Origin: Lichina pygmaea
Taxonomy: Eukaryota; Ascomycota; Lichinomycetes; Lichinales; Lichinaceae
NCBI GenBank assembly: GCA_963422465.1
Contig: OY730173.1
Span: forward strand, 1,798,001-1,862,000
Direction: 5' to 3'
DNA: 64,000 nt
The stretch's first letter is position 1. Every line of letters begins with the position of its first letter. The position numbers and the translations under genes are program-made. Under the pieces are notes generated by a model. That model was not told where the DNA came from. It ran no database searches and saw only the letters and a list, made by a program, of their open reading frames with translations. Shown here in pieces: positions 20,696-32,804 of the stretch.

Positions 20696-23600
20696 TCAAG
20701 AGATGTCGTTCATAATGTCCCGCAGCACAGGCCTTGACCCGAGAAGCAGGGCCCGTTGAGACAGCCTGCCGGTCTTGTCTGCGACGCGCGTTGTGGGCTT
20801 CTTCGTCGTTTTCGACGGCGTCTTTGACGGCGACGACGACGACGGCGGCGGCGAGGGAGACGTGTTTTCCTTGCCGGCTCTGTCGAGACTCACGATGCTG
20901 CCGCCGTGGGGATGGATGGACGAACAAGGGGACCGTGCTCTCTTTCCGCTCCTCGTTCGCTGCGGCGAGGACGGCGGCGCTCTCTTGGCTTGGGCATGCC
21001 TCTGACTCTGAGTCTGGATCTGGGCGACGCCGTCCTCGGCGTCGCCGAAGAAACCACGGTGCATGTCCAGTGCGCCGCGCGGTACGTCCATCGTCCAGCG
21101 TCGTTCGTCCGCCAGCCCGATGAAGGCCCGCAGCAGCTCGTCCTCGGCCAACGTCTCTTTGCTGCCGAGCACGATCAGCTTGGTGCGGGCGCGCGTGAAC
21201 GCCACGTTGATGCGCCGCCAGTCCCGCAGGAGATCGCCAATGTTCTTGCCCTCGTTGCTGCGCACGAGCGACAGGATGACAATCTCCTTGTCGCGCCCCT
21301 GGAACTTGTCCGTCGTGTGCATCTCGACCTGGGAAGAGTCCTCGTCGCAGCTCTGTTCTTCTTGGGGTCCGGCAGCGTTGCTGTTGGGCGCTTGTGCGTG
21401 GTGATGGTGGTGGCAGGGATGAGAAGCGTCATGACGCTGCTGGCGAAGAGCCCGACGGCGCTGCTGCTGCCGGTGTATCTCGTGTCTCAACAATGCCAGT
21501 TGAGACCGATAGACTGTCATGATGCCGACATCCGAGCCAGGCACGCCCACGTACCGGAGAGCCTCGACGATCTGCGCGCAGAGCTTCGCCTCGACAGGGT
21601 TCACGATTCTCGATCCCCTCGCCTCTTCTCGCGACGCTGGCAGCATCGTGTCTGTATTGACGAAACATACCCTGGCGGCCGGATCCACCAACTGACGGAG
21701 CCAGCATGAAGACGAGGATACGCCAGGTCGGCCCTGTCCTTGTACATCTGCCGAGCCGCACCGGCAATCGCACATCGGTGCAATCTGGTTGTGCTTTGAA
21801 GGCGCCAGAGCACTCAGCTTCTTCGGGCTCGTTGACGTCGATCCATGTCCAAGGAGACCCCTCCGATCATTGCTCCGTGGGCCACTCTCATGGGTCCACT
21901 CGTGCAAATCTCTCATCCTCTCCTCCCAACTGGGAAGGTTCACCATCCTCTTGGCCACCTTGTCCGATCCACACGTGAGCACGCCACCATAGATGAGCGT
22001 GTTGCTGATGTCCATGATCTCACGACACATGCGATACTGATGCGCGAGGCGGACGACGGCACTGGGGTGCCTATCCGAGAGGATCTTGAACAAGCTGACG
22101 TCGAGCCCGCCGGTGCGCGCCTCCTCGTTCTGGACCAGCGGAGGAAGCTGGTTGTGATCGCCGACAAGCACGAACTTCCGGGCCATCCGCATTGGGCCGA
22201 GACACACTGGCACCGTGATCTGCGACGCTTCGTCCACGATGCAGTAGTCGAACACGCGCGTGTTGAACAGCGCGTGGCTGATCCCCAAGCACGTCGTTGC
22301 CACGATGGGCGGGTCGTGATAGGCCCTGTGCAGTTCTTCTATCGACGTGGATGTCGAGGACAGTTTCTTCGACAGCGTGGCGCCGAGCGTCGCGAAGCGT
22401 TGCACTTCTCGGTGTATCTTGGCTACCGCGCCAAGACGCAGTACGGGGATGGTGCGCTCTTGGCCGTTTTCCGGCCCATTGTTGTCTCCGTTTTCGGGTC
22501 CATCATCCTCCTGGACCTTCTTTCGTGGTCGCAGCTTGAGCAAGATGTTGTCAACGGCCGTGTGAGTGTATGAAGTCAACAGCACACTTTTCCCGCTGCT
22601 CACGAGAGCTCGGATGATGTGTGCGATCGTGGTCGTCTTGCCTGTTCCTGGCATGCCGAGTAGGAGAGCATATTCGTTCGCCGTCAAGACGTGCTCGATG
22701 GCTCGTTTCTGATCCGAGTTCAACGTCTCCGTCGGCTGTCCCTGGTGTTGCTCTGCTCCGCCGTCGTCGACCGGGTCCGATAGAGTCATCGATGAAGTAT
22801 CGGTGCCAGTCATGATCATATCGTCATCGCAGTTGAAGGTTGGAGGGCGACCGTCGACGACAAGCTCGCGGATTTCCCGACATCCAATCTTGGAGTTGGT
22901 CATGATCTGCACCAGGTTGTTTCGGACGGTGGCCATGCCATTATTGAACTCGTCCTTGTCCAGACGATAGAGCACGGGCTCAGCTGACATGTCGTCGCTG
23001 GCATGACCCCCGGCGCTTTCTACGCCGCCGTTGCCCTCCTTAGAAACCTCAATTATGCCTCGAAAGACCTGATTCTGCTTCTCGTCGAACCCTTCCTGCC
23101 GTCGAGCATGTTGCTGCAGCTTCCGATCAACAGAGACGGCAACCTTTCGCTGCGTCACTTGCGTTACGAAGCCATTGGCCAGCGCGAAATGACCGGCCTC
23201 ATCCGAAATGACAATCGGTTCACCGACCACCAGTTGCGACTCAAGGAAGGACGTCGGTGCGGTGTGTCCGACGTCTCCGCGTCTGACGAGACTGTACCGG
23301 TACCGGTATACCTTAGGGGCGTCAAGATCTTCGAAGAACGAGCCAGGTTCGATGACGACGTTGGCAAAACACCTCCCCAGCCTCTCCCGCTCCGTGCTGA
23401 GCATGGTCCAGAGCTCACGTCGGTTCGTAAGCATGTTGCTTTCTTCTTTCGCGAGTAGGTTGTCCCAGTGCTTGAAAAAGGCCTCGTGCGTTGGAGTGAG
23501 GTGGCGAACAACATCGTCGAATCGATGTTCCTCGCCAGGCCCAAAACCAGCAGTGCTGCTACTTCCACCATCAACGAGCTTGTGGTAGACAAAGCATGGC

Positions 23601-26600
23601 ACTTTGGCGTAGCAGCGTCCACATGCATGTGACCGCTTCAGCATCGGCGGCAACTGCTGTGATCTGTCCCTGACAAAGCAGGCCAGCTCGTTGCGCTGGA
23701 TGATCAAGTGTCGGAGCTCATTGCGCATGGATCGAATGCGGGTCATTGTGGATGTTTCCATGTAGTATAGTAGGCCGCATACCACGTCGACGTCTACACA
23801 TTCCATGGTCAGCGAATATGCGTCCTGCTTCTTAGAAGAATGACCAACCGTATCTATCAGAGAGGAGAAGGGTGTATAACGACGTCTGCGCTCGGTGCGC
23901 GATGTCCGACGTATTTCTGCCCGTCTTGAGTTCCAGCGGGACAAGCAGCGTCTTGCGGCGGGGACGCGTGTGTTCAACAGTTTTTTCTCCATTCTCTTCT
24001 TCATCTCCCTCAACAACGGTCTGAACGGTGGCATCAATGTTTCCTTTGAGGCCGTACATCGGCGACCACACGTGCTCTTCGACGTCGAGCAACTTGTTTA
24101 TGGCGAGAGTAGCTTGTTTTCCATTTCTCTCTGCCACAATAGCCTCGGGCTACGTGATCCGGTTCATGTGTCAGCTCGATGCCCTCAGTTGTTTGGAATT
24201 CTAAGAGAAGGATGCAGTGCGATAGAGCCAGTTCAGGTTCATGATGTCTCACCTGTGGCTCCACACACACAAACATTTTGGCCCATGCCTCGAATTCAGC
24301 CACCCGATCGGTGAGGTGGGCGATGGCACGCCGAAGATCCACGTTGATGAGATAAAGATCTTCTAGATGGTGTCTGCGCACGATGTCCTCGGCCACTTGT
24401 CCAAGATATTGCCGATCCCATCGATTAGTTCTGAGCCCGGCTTGGAAGATCTCGTGCAGAATGTGCCCATAGACTTGAGCTTCGCTGGGCTCGTTCGTAG
24501 CCTTGACTCGATCCTGTAGGACGGCACGCCGTACGCATCCAAACGAGTCTGCTACAACCGTCGCGGACAGCAGGTGGTCTGGATGTAGAATGATCATGTT
24601 GTTCAGGTCATCAACAACGGCCACCAACATCCCGGGACTGCTGCCATCATCCAATTCTTCGAAACTGCCTGTAAGATGGACGTAGTCGCCCGAGGCGCAG
24701 CGGGTGTCAAACCATGACTGGCGAAGGATGATGGTCAATTTCTTGTCGTCCTGACTCGAAGATCGTACTGTGGAATCATTGATGGAGTCGGTAGAGCTAC
24801 GGAGGCTGCTTTTGCCGCTGCTGTCACCACCATTGCTCCCACAACTGGATCGCCCGTCACTAGGGCTGCTTCGCACAGTCCTTCCGGCTCTCTCCTTGGA
24901 GTTTGTGCGATATCGATCTTGATCTTGGACGAAAAGAATCTACGTTCATCGTCGCGACAGAACGTCAGCATCCAGCCGTTGAGCGATTTTGCGTTCCCTA
25001 AGCGCCGGACGGACGTGGGTCAGGACCGACCTTCTCGCGGCATGTTCTATTCCTCCCATCTGCAGTACCAACCTGGTATCGGCCCTCTTCGATTCGTGTA
25101 ATCAGATATCGCTGCATGCGCTTCTTGTTGGGCTCATTGCGTGTGCTCTTCGCATCACCGTCGTCATCAGGTTCTTGGACTCTCTCCCGTGTTATGGGGT
25201 CATTGCCATCACGGCTGCCAGCGGTAAAGACGCTGATCGGGCTCTTGGAATCGCTGAGGGATTGGGGAAGTGCTGCGTGCCGCTGTCGCTTCGTCGGAGA
25301 TCGTCGCGAGCTTTTCGTATCGATGCCTAACTGATCGTTTCTCTTACCATTGCCGATTGTCTGAGAACGCCGTTAGATACTTACTAAAAATTTCAAGGAT
25401 ACTCAGGCAAATATGATCAAGACTGTATTCCATTGAAATAGCAAGGAGAATGTGGCACCTAACATACAGGCTCAGATGACGCACACCCAAAGTCGTCAAA
25501 TCCATCAAGATCATCTTGAAGCTGAGCCCAATCGACGGCGCTGATGGCAGCACCAGCGTGGCTGGGCACTTGATCGGGCATTGTCTTCATCTCCGCAAAC
25601 TGACTGACGTTGCCCTCAAGCTGCGTGTTCTCGTCGTGCGCCATCAAGACCTCGGCAGCGGCCGCTTCCAGGGCCTCATCCGAGATATCTCCAAACTCTT
25701 CATCCTCGTCGCCGAATTCGTCGTTGTCTTCAAGCTGGGGACGCTGATCGGCGCTGTGGGGAAGGGAGAGGCTCGGATGGACAGCAAGACCCCCAGGGGC
25801 ACCCACACCAGAGTTGCCCGGCGTAAGGATCGGGATCGAGTTCGTGTGCTGAAGTCGTTCCTCGATTTCTGCAATCACCTGATCATCTTCTGGAAAATCG
25901 TCGCTGTAGTCGTCACTTTGGTTCCCTTCGTCTCCCTCGGGATGCTCGTAGGTGGTGGGAACTTCTACCGCCGCAGCTTCGGTCTCAGCCGCACCAACAG
26001 TCTGAGTTGGAAGTTGCGCTGGCCAAGCATGACCAGCCTGGGCTCCGTCGATACACAGGCTCGGTCCATCGTTGTCGTGACAAATGTCTTTGGACTGCGT
26101 CCCGGCACGACTACCGAGCACAGACGCAACCTTTGAGTGAGATTCTGATACTGCCTGCTGGGCGGACTCGATGCTGTCCAGAATGCTAAGGTCCCCCTGA
26201 TCCAGATCGAGCCCTCCAAAGTCCGAGGACTGATCACTCGCATCCTTCGCCCGCGTGCCTTCGTCGGCGGGGCATTCCTCCGGGATGGGTCCAATACCCT
26301 TCATTGCCGTCTTCGCTTGCAGTGGAGATGGAGGCATGCCCTGTTCCGCTCCTAGCTCTCCGGGAAGCGGCGAGGAGCTGCTAGGGTCTGATGGAGCCAC
26401 ATCGCCGGTCGTCTCGGCAGTGCCCTCAAGGCCTCTCTGGACCCTTTCCAAGAGGTTGTTCACTCGGGCTTTTCTCGCAGCCCGTTCTTGTTCCGCTAGT
26501 TGGCGTTGCTCCCGCCTGTGCGGATTCTCGTCTTGGTCCGAGATCTTTCTACGCTTGACCTTTGACATTGGCCATTCGATACCGCCGCTCATGGTTCGTT

Positions 26601-27465
26601 GTAGACCTGCACCGGTCCGCGGAGATGCCAACATAAGAGGGCTGAACGGAAGGAGCTGCAACGAATGATCACCCCCTTTCGCGTTGGCGCTGCCCTTGCC
26701 CAGATATCCGTTCCAGATATCCGCAGCGGGATTTGCTTGTGGCGTGTCCAGAGACTTTTGAAGAGATTGTAGATTCAGCAAGTCTCTGTCGGCTGCATCT
26801 TCCAGATAGGGCTGACAAGGTGATGGTAGTGGGGATGAACTGCGTGTTCGTTTCGTGCCCCGCCGAAGCAAGACGCCAGGGACATAGGTGCTTGTAGGAG
26901 AGCGTTGATGCCTCCAACACACTTTGTCCTCCGGCGTCGGCTCCCGCGGGGGCCGCGACACCGACTCCTCATTCGAGCCGATCAACTCTGCCAACGGAAT
27001 TCGTGGTGTGGGTGTTTGTGGAGGTTTCATGTTGGGTAACTCGCGACTTTCCGTTGGGGCTGGCTTTTGGGGGGAGGAGATGTTGGTGGTGGTGGTGTTG
27101 GTGGTGGTGGTGACCGCCTCATTCTCTTGTCCCTGAGCCATGCTCTCGCCAACATGTGGACCGGTCGTCTCTGATCCAGTTCTCTCGGCGACGTTCGTCC
27201 TATGCTTGTCGACGGAAAACTCAAAGGCCTTCAGCTTCGATCTGGTTTTGGAGGAGACCTCAATCGGCGGTTTCACAGGACCAGGAATGGTGTGACTCGC
27301 TCCTCGAGTGGAGTCATGATAAGTTCCGTGGGGCCAACGCGGTTTCTGTTTCCGGGACCAGCTAGTCAGCGGCGAGGAAGTAGTCTGGTTTCCATTCGTT
27401 AATGACGGGTTTTGACCTACCCATCTCTGTGCACCGTCCTCGAAGAGTGACCTCTGAGGCGGCAT
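20696..27465 (-). CDS. DNA2: DNA replication ATP-dependent helicase/nuclease DNA2
   Basis: Five exons in transcript order: 27465-25468, 25330-25031, 24939-24253, 24149-23849 and 23793-20696 (2127 residues; all phases close). DNA2 trims long Okazaki flaps and resects double-strand breaks. The first ~665 residues are low-complexity, as in fungal orthologues. The nuclease half is clear: ILHPDHLLSATVVADSFGC (first Fe-S cysteine), VYGHILHEIFQAGL, LAINKLLDVEEHVWSPMYGL, the catalytic VPLELKTGR, then RSHACGRCYAKVPC with the remaining cluster cysteines. The SF1B helicase half has Walker A GMPGTGKTTT (about residue 1475), IVDEASQI, VLVGDHNQLPPLV, the LAHQYRMCREIMDISN motif IV region, EMHTTDKFQGRDKE and INVAFTRARTKLIVLGS. 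The protein is longer than yeast Dna2 (1522) because of the head and inserts such as a His-rich stretch before motif V. The 55-base intron between exons 4 and 5 uses a weak GTTGGT donor. Confidence 0.97.
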
Positions 27466-27535
27466 GGCCTCTAAAGGAATAGCTCCGACACGAGACGCCT
27501 GCGTGCCCGCCGAAATGATCCAATGGCGCGGTGGA

Positions 27536-27541
27536 ACGCGT
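27536..27541 (-). promoter_or_regulatory. ACGCGT (MCB-type) box 71 bp above DNA2
   Basis: A perfect ACGCGT palindrome sits 71 bases upstream of the DNA2 ATG. In yeasts and filamentous fungi this word is the MBF target that drives G1/S expression of replication genes, so its position fits the gene. A single 6-base match is weak evidence alone. Confidence 0.45.
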
Positions 27542-27587
27542 GTTGATATATTACCCGAACGGGGTGATGTCGCGTTGTGGGAAGGCG

Positions 27588-27613
27588 CACGTGATGATTT
27601 GTTTAGTCACGTG
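27588..27613. promoter_or_regulatory. Paired CACGTG boxes in the DNA2 / carrier divergent promoter
   Basis: CACGTG cores at 27588-27593 and 27608-27613 lie 20 bases apart, about 120-150 bases above the DNA2 ATG. The arrangement resembles the pair above SDHAF2 at 15257-15287. Binding by a Cbf1-type bHLH factor is inferred. Confidence 0.45.
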
Positions 27614-28070
27614 CTTACATTGGACTCGGTCGAATGCAACAGTACATCTAATCTGACATTTATTAGACTGGTACGCACGTAGATCTTCGCATTCTGTATT
27701 TGAATTGAAAGACGTTCATGATGTAAAGAATCTGTACTCCGTACTGTAGCTACCACCATGTGGCGCCAATGCTTGCTTAGGTGGTTGCTTTGCAGCGAAC
27801 ACACTACATTACCTATACGTAGTACGTAGTACTACGGTACGGGAGTACGGAAGTACCCTACAGGTTAGCCAATCAAAGCCTAGCTTCATGCTTAATTGAG
27901 CTTCGCTCCCCTATACGGAACCGTACCTGACTTAAGATATCACTAGTAAACTCGTACGCTACTCCATCACAATGGATACAGCTTCTATCACCGTATTTTC
28001 ACTCCTACAGTCCGACTGACACTACGATAACCCTCTGGACTCAGCAGCGATAGCCAAAGAAACCTACGCA

Positions 28071-29297
28071 ATGTCGCAGGAAAAGTCCTTGCCCTTTATA
28101 TATCAGTTCGGCGCAGGTGTGTAATAGCATTCCATGTCAAAGGTAGCCCTATTGACTCCTCAAAGGCGCCGTAGCTGGTGTCTCCGAGGTTGGCTTCCCA
28201 CTGCAAAGATGACGATGGTGGCAATTGCGCTAATCCCCGCTGCTAGATCCTCATCATGTACGAGCCATGTTACCAAGCATCATGAAGGTTCAGGTTCTCA
28301 TTTCGCTGCAGGTACCCCCTGGATGTGGTCAAGACTCGAGTGTATGTCCGTCCGTGACGATCGTTCGCCGCGGCACGAACCTCACTGTATGCCAGACAAC
28401 TACAACAAGGAAAAGGTGTGGGAGAAGAAGGATACAATGGCATGGTAGACTGCTTCCGGAAGATCATTCGAAATGAAGGGCATGTCTAGACGTTCGGATA
28501 CCCACGTGGTGCTTTGCTGATAGGCCATCTCGCAGGGCATCGCGGCTATACCGTGGCATTACCGCGCCGATTCTCATGGAGGCGCCAAAACGGTATGCTC
28601 TAGCGCAACATGACTCTCAGCTTAGCTGACCGTCATGTTGCTCTCCAGAGCCACCAAGTTTGCCGCCAACGACGAATGGGGCAAGGTCTACCGGAAACTG
28701 TTCGGAGCCGAGAAGATGAACCAGTCGTTGTCGATCCTGACCGGGGCTTCCGCCGGAGCGACAGAGTCCCTTGTCGTCGTTCCCTTCGAGCTGATCAAGA
28801 TCCGGCTTCAAGACCGCGCCTCGGCGGGGAAATACAACGGCATGGTGGACACCTTCCTGAAGATAGTGCGGAACGAGGGGCCGCTGGCGATGTACAACGG
28901 TCTCGAGAGCACCATGTGGCGGCACGTTCTTTGGAACGCGGGCTACTTCGGGTGCATCTTCCAGGTGCGCGCGCTCATGGCCAAGGCGGACTCGAAGACG
29001 CAGCAGATGCGCAACGACATCATCTCGGGAACCGTCGGCGGCACCGTCGGCACCATCCTCAACACGCCCTTTGACGTGGTCAAGTCGCGCATTCAGAACT
29101 CTCCGAAGGTCGTCGGCCTGTCTCCGAAGTACAACTGGGCCTTCCCGGCCGTGGCCACCGTCATGCGCGAGGAGGGCTTTGGGGCATTGTACAAGGGTTT
29201 CCTGCCGAAGGTGTTGCGTCTCGGGCCCGGTGGAGGCATCCTGCTCGTCGTCTTTACCGGCGTCATGGATTTCTTCCGGAAGATGAGGGGGGAATGA
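28071..29297 (+). CDS. ODC1: Mitochondrial 2-oxodicarboxylate carrier (SLC25 family)
   Basis: Seven exons: 28071-28116, 28166-28188, 28247-28257, 28312-28341, 28396-28479, 28536-28592 and 28649-29297 (299 residues). The carrier exchanges 2-oxoadipate and 2-oxoglutarate across the inner mitochondrial membrane and serves lysine metabolism. The three SLC25 repeats are visible through their PX[DE]XX[KR]X[KR] signatures: PLDVVKTRVQ in the first, PFELIKIRLQ in the second and PFDVVKSRIQ in the third. LMEAPKRATKFAANDEWG and LWRHVLWNAGYFGCIFQVRA match fungal 2-oxodicarboxylate carriers closely, and the end (RLGPGGGILLVVFTGVMDFF) is diagnostic. The length of about 300 is normal for the family. Odd points are an 11-base exon 3 and a GC-AG intron (28480-28535). 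All seven exons are needed to keep the frame, and the first five have no long open frame of their own. Confidence 0.96.
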
Positions 29298-29648
29298 ACG
29301 GTGAGACGGGACAGCGGTCGCTGCCTCTCTGTGGGTTATTGGTCGGGACTCTTGCCTGAAACTGGACTGCCGGCTGGTTTGAGTTCTCTCCGTCTCTTCA
29401 TTCGGTAGATTGGTCTTCTGCGGCGACAGCAACTTCCCATTCCCCCATAGATCAATTTCGATTCTCTATACGTGGTTGAGGTCCTAATCACGGGCATCGC
29501 TCCGCAAAGAACGAATCCGTAGACGCTACCTTTTCCTCGTCGGCCATCAGGCTGGCGTCTCTTGCATCGACTTCATTCGGAGCATCATACTGGATCCGAT
29601 GGATGTGTTGCAAAGAACGTCTATATCTCGAGCACTCAAAACAAAATC
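29298..29648. other. Convergent 3' intergenic region
   Basis: The carrier gene and the ankyrin-repeat gene converge here. Nothing beyond presumed 3' untranslated sequence is visible. Confidence 0.55.
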
Positions 29649-30515
29649 TTAAGCAGCCCTCCTTCTTCGCTGCTCTCTGTCCTCATCGCCTCCGCTTGCA
29701 CCGTATCCAGAGGACGCAACCCCGGCATCGCCAGTCACATGTTCCCTGACGGCTTTCTCGACCAAGCGTCTGAGCTCTTGCTGTCCTTGTTCGTCGCCGA
29801 TGTCTCCTTGCTGGGCCAGTTCCTCGATGCGTCTCTTGAACTCTGGGTCGACGACCTGTGCCTCGCCTCGCTCACTAGATAATCTCCCGTTTTGCTGGTC
29901 GGTGCCGTGTGTGGCGGAGCCGAGGTCGGCAGAGCGAGGAAGGGATTGGTCTTCGATGATGGTCGTTGTTGTCAGATCGATTGTGAGGTTTTCGGGGACG
30001 GGCAGTGGGTGGGAACGGATGACGTCGTTAGCGGAGAATGTGCTGGTAGTGCCGCTGAGACTCGTTGACTGTTGATTTCGACGACTTGTTTCTTGCTCGA
30101 CGGGAACATCATCGCTCTCATCTCCATCCTTCCTCCTGTCGTAGTCCCTCAGCCAAGCGGCGACAACGAGAGCCTCTTCGTCATCTTCAATCTTTTCCGC
30201 GGCGGTCAGGCCCTCGTTGTTGCGTATGCGTGGATCAGCGCCGAGTTCTTCGACGAGGATCTTCGCCACCTCGACCGTCTCGCTCGTGAACAGTGCCGGC
30301 TCGCCATCTTCGTCCCGCACACTGTTGACGTCGACCGAGAAGTCCTGCGCTAGACGACGTAGAAGATCGACATGGTTGTAGGATGCGGCGGCGTGTAGCA
30401 GAGAGTACCCGTGCTCGTCTTGGATGTGAGCTAGAGATGGGTTGGCATCCAGTAGTGGGAGCAGCCTCGCGAGATTGTTATCGGCGGCGAGAAGAAACAG
30501 ATTGGGCGCGGACAT
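29649..30515 (-). CDS. Ankyrin-repeat protein
   Basis: One exon of 288 residues starts at ATG 30515. Ankyrin repeats fill the first ~130 residues: NLFLLAADNNLARLLPLLD, then HGYSLLHAAASYNHVDLLRR, EDGEPALFTSETVEVAKILV and NNEGLTAAEKIEDDEEALVV. A Ser/Thr-rich linker (about 135-205) leads to a charged helical segment (FKRRIEELAQQGDIGDEQGQ) and a basic tail. The order and size resemble the uncharacterised S. cerevisiae ankyrin protein Ycr051w and its fungal relatives. Such repeats bind proteins, but the partner is unknown. Its start is 256 bases from the divergent RWD-domain gene, implying a shared promoter region. Confidence 0.86.
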   Translation of the reverse strand: MSAPNLFLLAADNNLARLLPLLDANPSLAHIQDEHGYSLLHAAASYNHVDLLRRLAQDFSVDVNSVRDEDGEPALFTSETVEVAKILVEELGADPRIRNNEGLTAAEKIEDDEEALVVAAWLRDYDRRKDGDESDDVPVEQETSRRNQQSTSLSGTTSTFSANDVIRSHPLPVPENLTIDLTTTTIIEDQSLPRSADLGSATHGTDQQNGRLSSERGEAQVVDPEFKRRIEELAQQGDIGDEQGQQELRRLVEKAVREHVTGDAGVASSGYGASGGDEDREQRRRRAA

Positions 30516-30771
30516 GTCGGGGATTTCTGGATGAGACTGGCGATTCGATGCGGTGGAGGCGGTCTGGTCCGTCGCTCTACTTGGAGATTGGTGGGCTCGA
30601 TGCCAAACGCCCCACTTCGATTATCCGTCTGGCCAGAGCTTATCGATAAGGGTTCGGCCGAGCCCCAGGTACCGTACCGTAAGGCTGAAACACGCTCTAA
30701 AACTGCGCGTGCCGAGGCCCGACGTCGGCACTCGACCAAGCGTTTCGTTCAACCAACGATTGTGAAGAGTC

Positions 30772-31688
30772 ATGGGTCGAGAAGAGCAGATCGAAGAGCG
30801 GGAAGTCCTAGACTCAATATTCCCGGACGAGATCACCAGTTCGTACACCCATGCGGCTACCTAGGCACAAGACTTACCGTGACTCGACCAGATATATCGG
30901 ACACCGAGTACCGCGTTACCGTGAAGCTCGATGTCGTCGGTGTCAACACCTATGACGACGACGACGAAGGGCCTGAGCCCCGTACGTAGGAACCATTGAT
31001 GCACACTCAGTATTCTCTAGCTACGTCGTCACTTTCGGTTCCACGCTCTAGCTCGACCAGACTCGATGCTGACAGCACATCCCTCAACTTGAGGCCGTGT
31101 CCAGCAACCGTCTGTCTGAACATAAATTACCCACCAGAGTACCCTGACGTCGCACCGCAGTTGCGTGTCTTGTCTCCTCCAGTACCGATCGGGATGACAC
31201 CGTACCTTTCTCTACCTGAAGATACGCCGACGCTGGTGTCCGCGCTCGAGGAGACGGTATCCGAAAATGCCGGCATGGCGATGATATACAGCGTCATCAG
31301 CACATTGAAAGAACGGTGTGAGGCGTTGGTCAATGAGCGCAAGTCGGCCGAGCAAGCGCAACGCGATCAAGAGGCGGCACAGCGCGAGGAGGAAGAGAAC
31401 AGGAGATTCACCGGCGAAAAGGTCACGCGCCAGAGCTTCCTTCGCTGGCGAGCGGGTTTCATGCGGGACGTGCAGGAGGCCGAGGAACATAAGAGGGCCG
31501 AGGAGGAGAAAAGTGAAGGCGGTGGAGGAGGGAGCTCGGGCAAGACGGGCCGTAGGGAGGAGAAGAGATTGACTGGTCGAGAACTGTGGGAGAAGGGATT
31601 CGTGGGCAAGACTGACGACGTCGAAGATGCTGTTGTTGGCCTGCAGGATGACGTCGAGAAGTTGAAGGTTACGCCTACCGCGTGTTAG
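30772..31688 (+). CDS. GIR2: RWD-domain protein, Gir2/RWDD1-like
   Basis: Exons are 30772-30838, 30892-30981 and 31105-31688 (246 residues). The N-terminal half is an RWD domain: MGREEQIEEREVLDSIFPDE, then ISDTEYRVTVKLDVV and CLNINYPPEYPDVAPQLRV with the family's YPxxYPxxxP signature, followed by ENAGMAMIYSVISTLKERCE. A long charged helix follows (about 135-200; EEEENRRFTGEKVTRQSFLR, WRAGFMRDVQEAEEHKRAEE). It carries the GxxVTxxSFxxW block typical of Gir2/RWDD1 (DRG-family regulatory protein 2). Yeast Gir2 binds Rbg2 and Gcn1 and dampens eIF2-kinase signalling; that role is transferred from the family. The last part is LTGRELWEKGFVGK and an acidic end, also as in the family. The gene symbol rests on similarity, not on synteny. 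Confidence 0.88.
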
Positions 31689-32804
31689 TATAAGCAAGAG
31701 TGCACCTAAGTGTATATGACAGTTCTTTTCACCATATGTTTTCTGTACTGTTTATAGAAGGCCCGTAGCTACCCTCGTTGTTGTCGTCCTTGTCATCTTG
31801 CTACGTACGTTACGTAAGACCTACCGGTACTACTACCGTACCGTATAGTGCTACGTATACAGCTGGCCATGGTCGGTCACTTGCCAACAGGAAGGCATGA
31901 AGGGGCTTAATATACCGTAAGAAGTAGGTGCAAAGCGGCACAAATCGGCAATCGTATTTTCGGTGCTCAGCGGCGGCAAGAGTTAAGGGGGGAAAAGGAA
32001 GGATCGAGTACCTTAGAGTACAGTATGTACGTATACGTATGCCAGGCACAAAAGTATACTTACATAATCTATCGCTACAAAGATACGACAGAAGTCTCTG
32101 TACAGCCTCATACAAAATCAACTTTGGCTAAGTCAGTCTAGCTGTTAGTAATGCGACGATATGATGGGAGAGAATTGCTGATTATGTCGTAGTACATATG
32201 ACCATTGCGACCCATAGCATGTAGGGGTGTATACAGACCTTTGTCGTAACACTGTATTGTACTTATCTTCAGGGGAAGGAGCGAGGGGCAGAGGTTGGGG
32301 GAAGGAGCTAGGGGAACGCGTACCACTTGCCATTACTACTCGTATATAGATCGCTCGTGCCCGAATCGTGCTTCCATCGAGGGGTCCCAATGTCGAAGCT
32401 GCTTGCTGACTCGAACAAGGTGAAGCAGGTGACTTTTCTATCCGCCGTCGACACTTTCTTCATCCAGAAGTCGACGGCGATCACATCGCGGCTTCCGGAA
32501 AATTCAACGGCCATGTCATATTGTTTATATAGAAGACCCCTCTATGTCCACTCCCCTGTTGTCGTCACGATCATCGATCAAGAGGGGTTACTACTGGGAC
32601 CTCTGCCGAACTTGCCGACATTTTCACGGTCGTCTGCACCTCACTCAGCATCCCAACCACCTATCTGTATCGGTGGGGATGGCAAAAGTTAAAGAGCTAG
32701 CCGTGGTGGTATTACAACCCTCTTGCTAGGATACATTGTTTGATCATAAGATTTGAGATTTCATTGAATTTCGAAGAAGACTAACGATATGATTGTTCTG
32801 CTAG
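31689..32804. other. Intergenic region, palindrome-rich, with one doubtful small ORF
   Basis: GTAC and TACGTA words are frequent (31800-31860, 32020-32060). On the minus strand a 68-codon frame (32514 to about 32311) starts with ATG and reads DVIAVDFWMKKVSTADRKVT, followed by TCFTLFESASSFDIG. It looks more protein-like than its surroundings but matches no family I know, so I do not list it as a gene. Nothing else is visible. Confidence 0.5.

Larger units (their letters stand above)
27466..28070. other. Divergent promoter region between DNA2 and the carrier gene
   Basis: No gene is visible. Next to DNA2 lie an ACGCGT box and two CACGTG boxes (separate entries). Further right, 27810-27860 is dense in GTAC/TACG palindromes (TACGTAGTACGTAGTACTACGG), typical of spacer DNA in this window. 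Confidence 0.6.
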
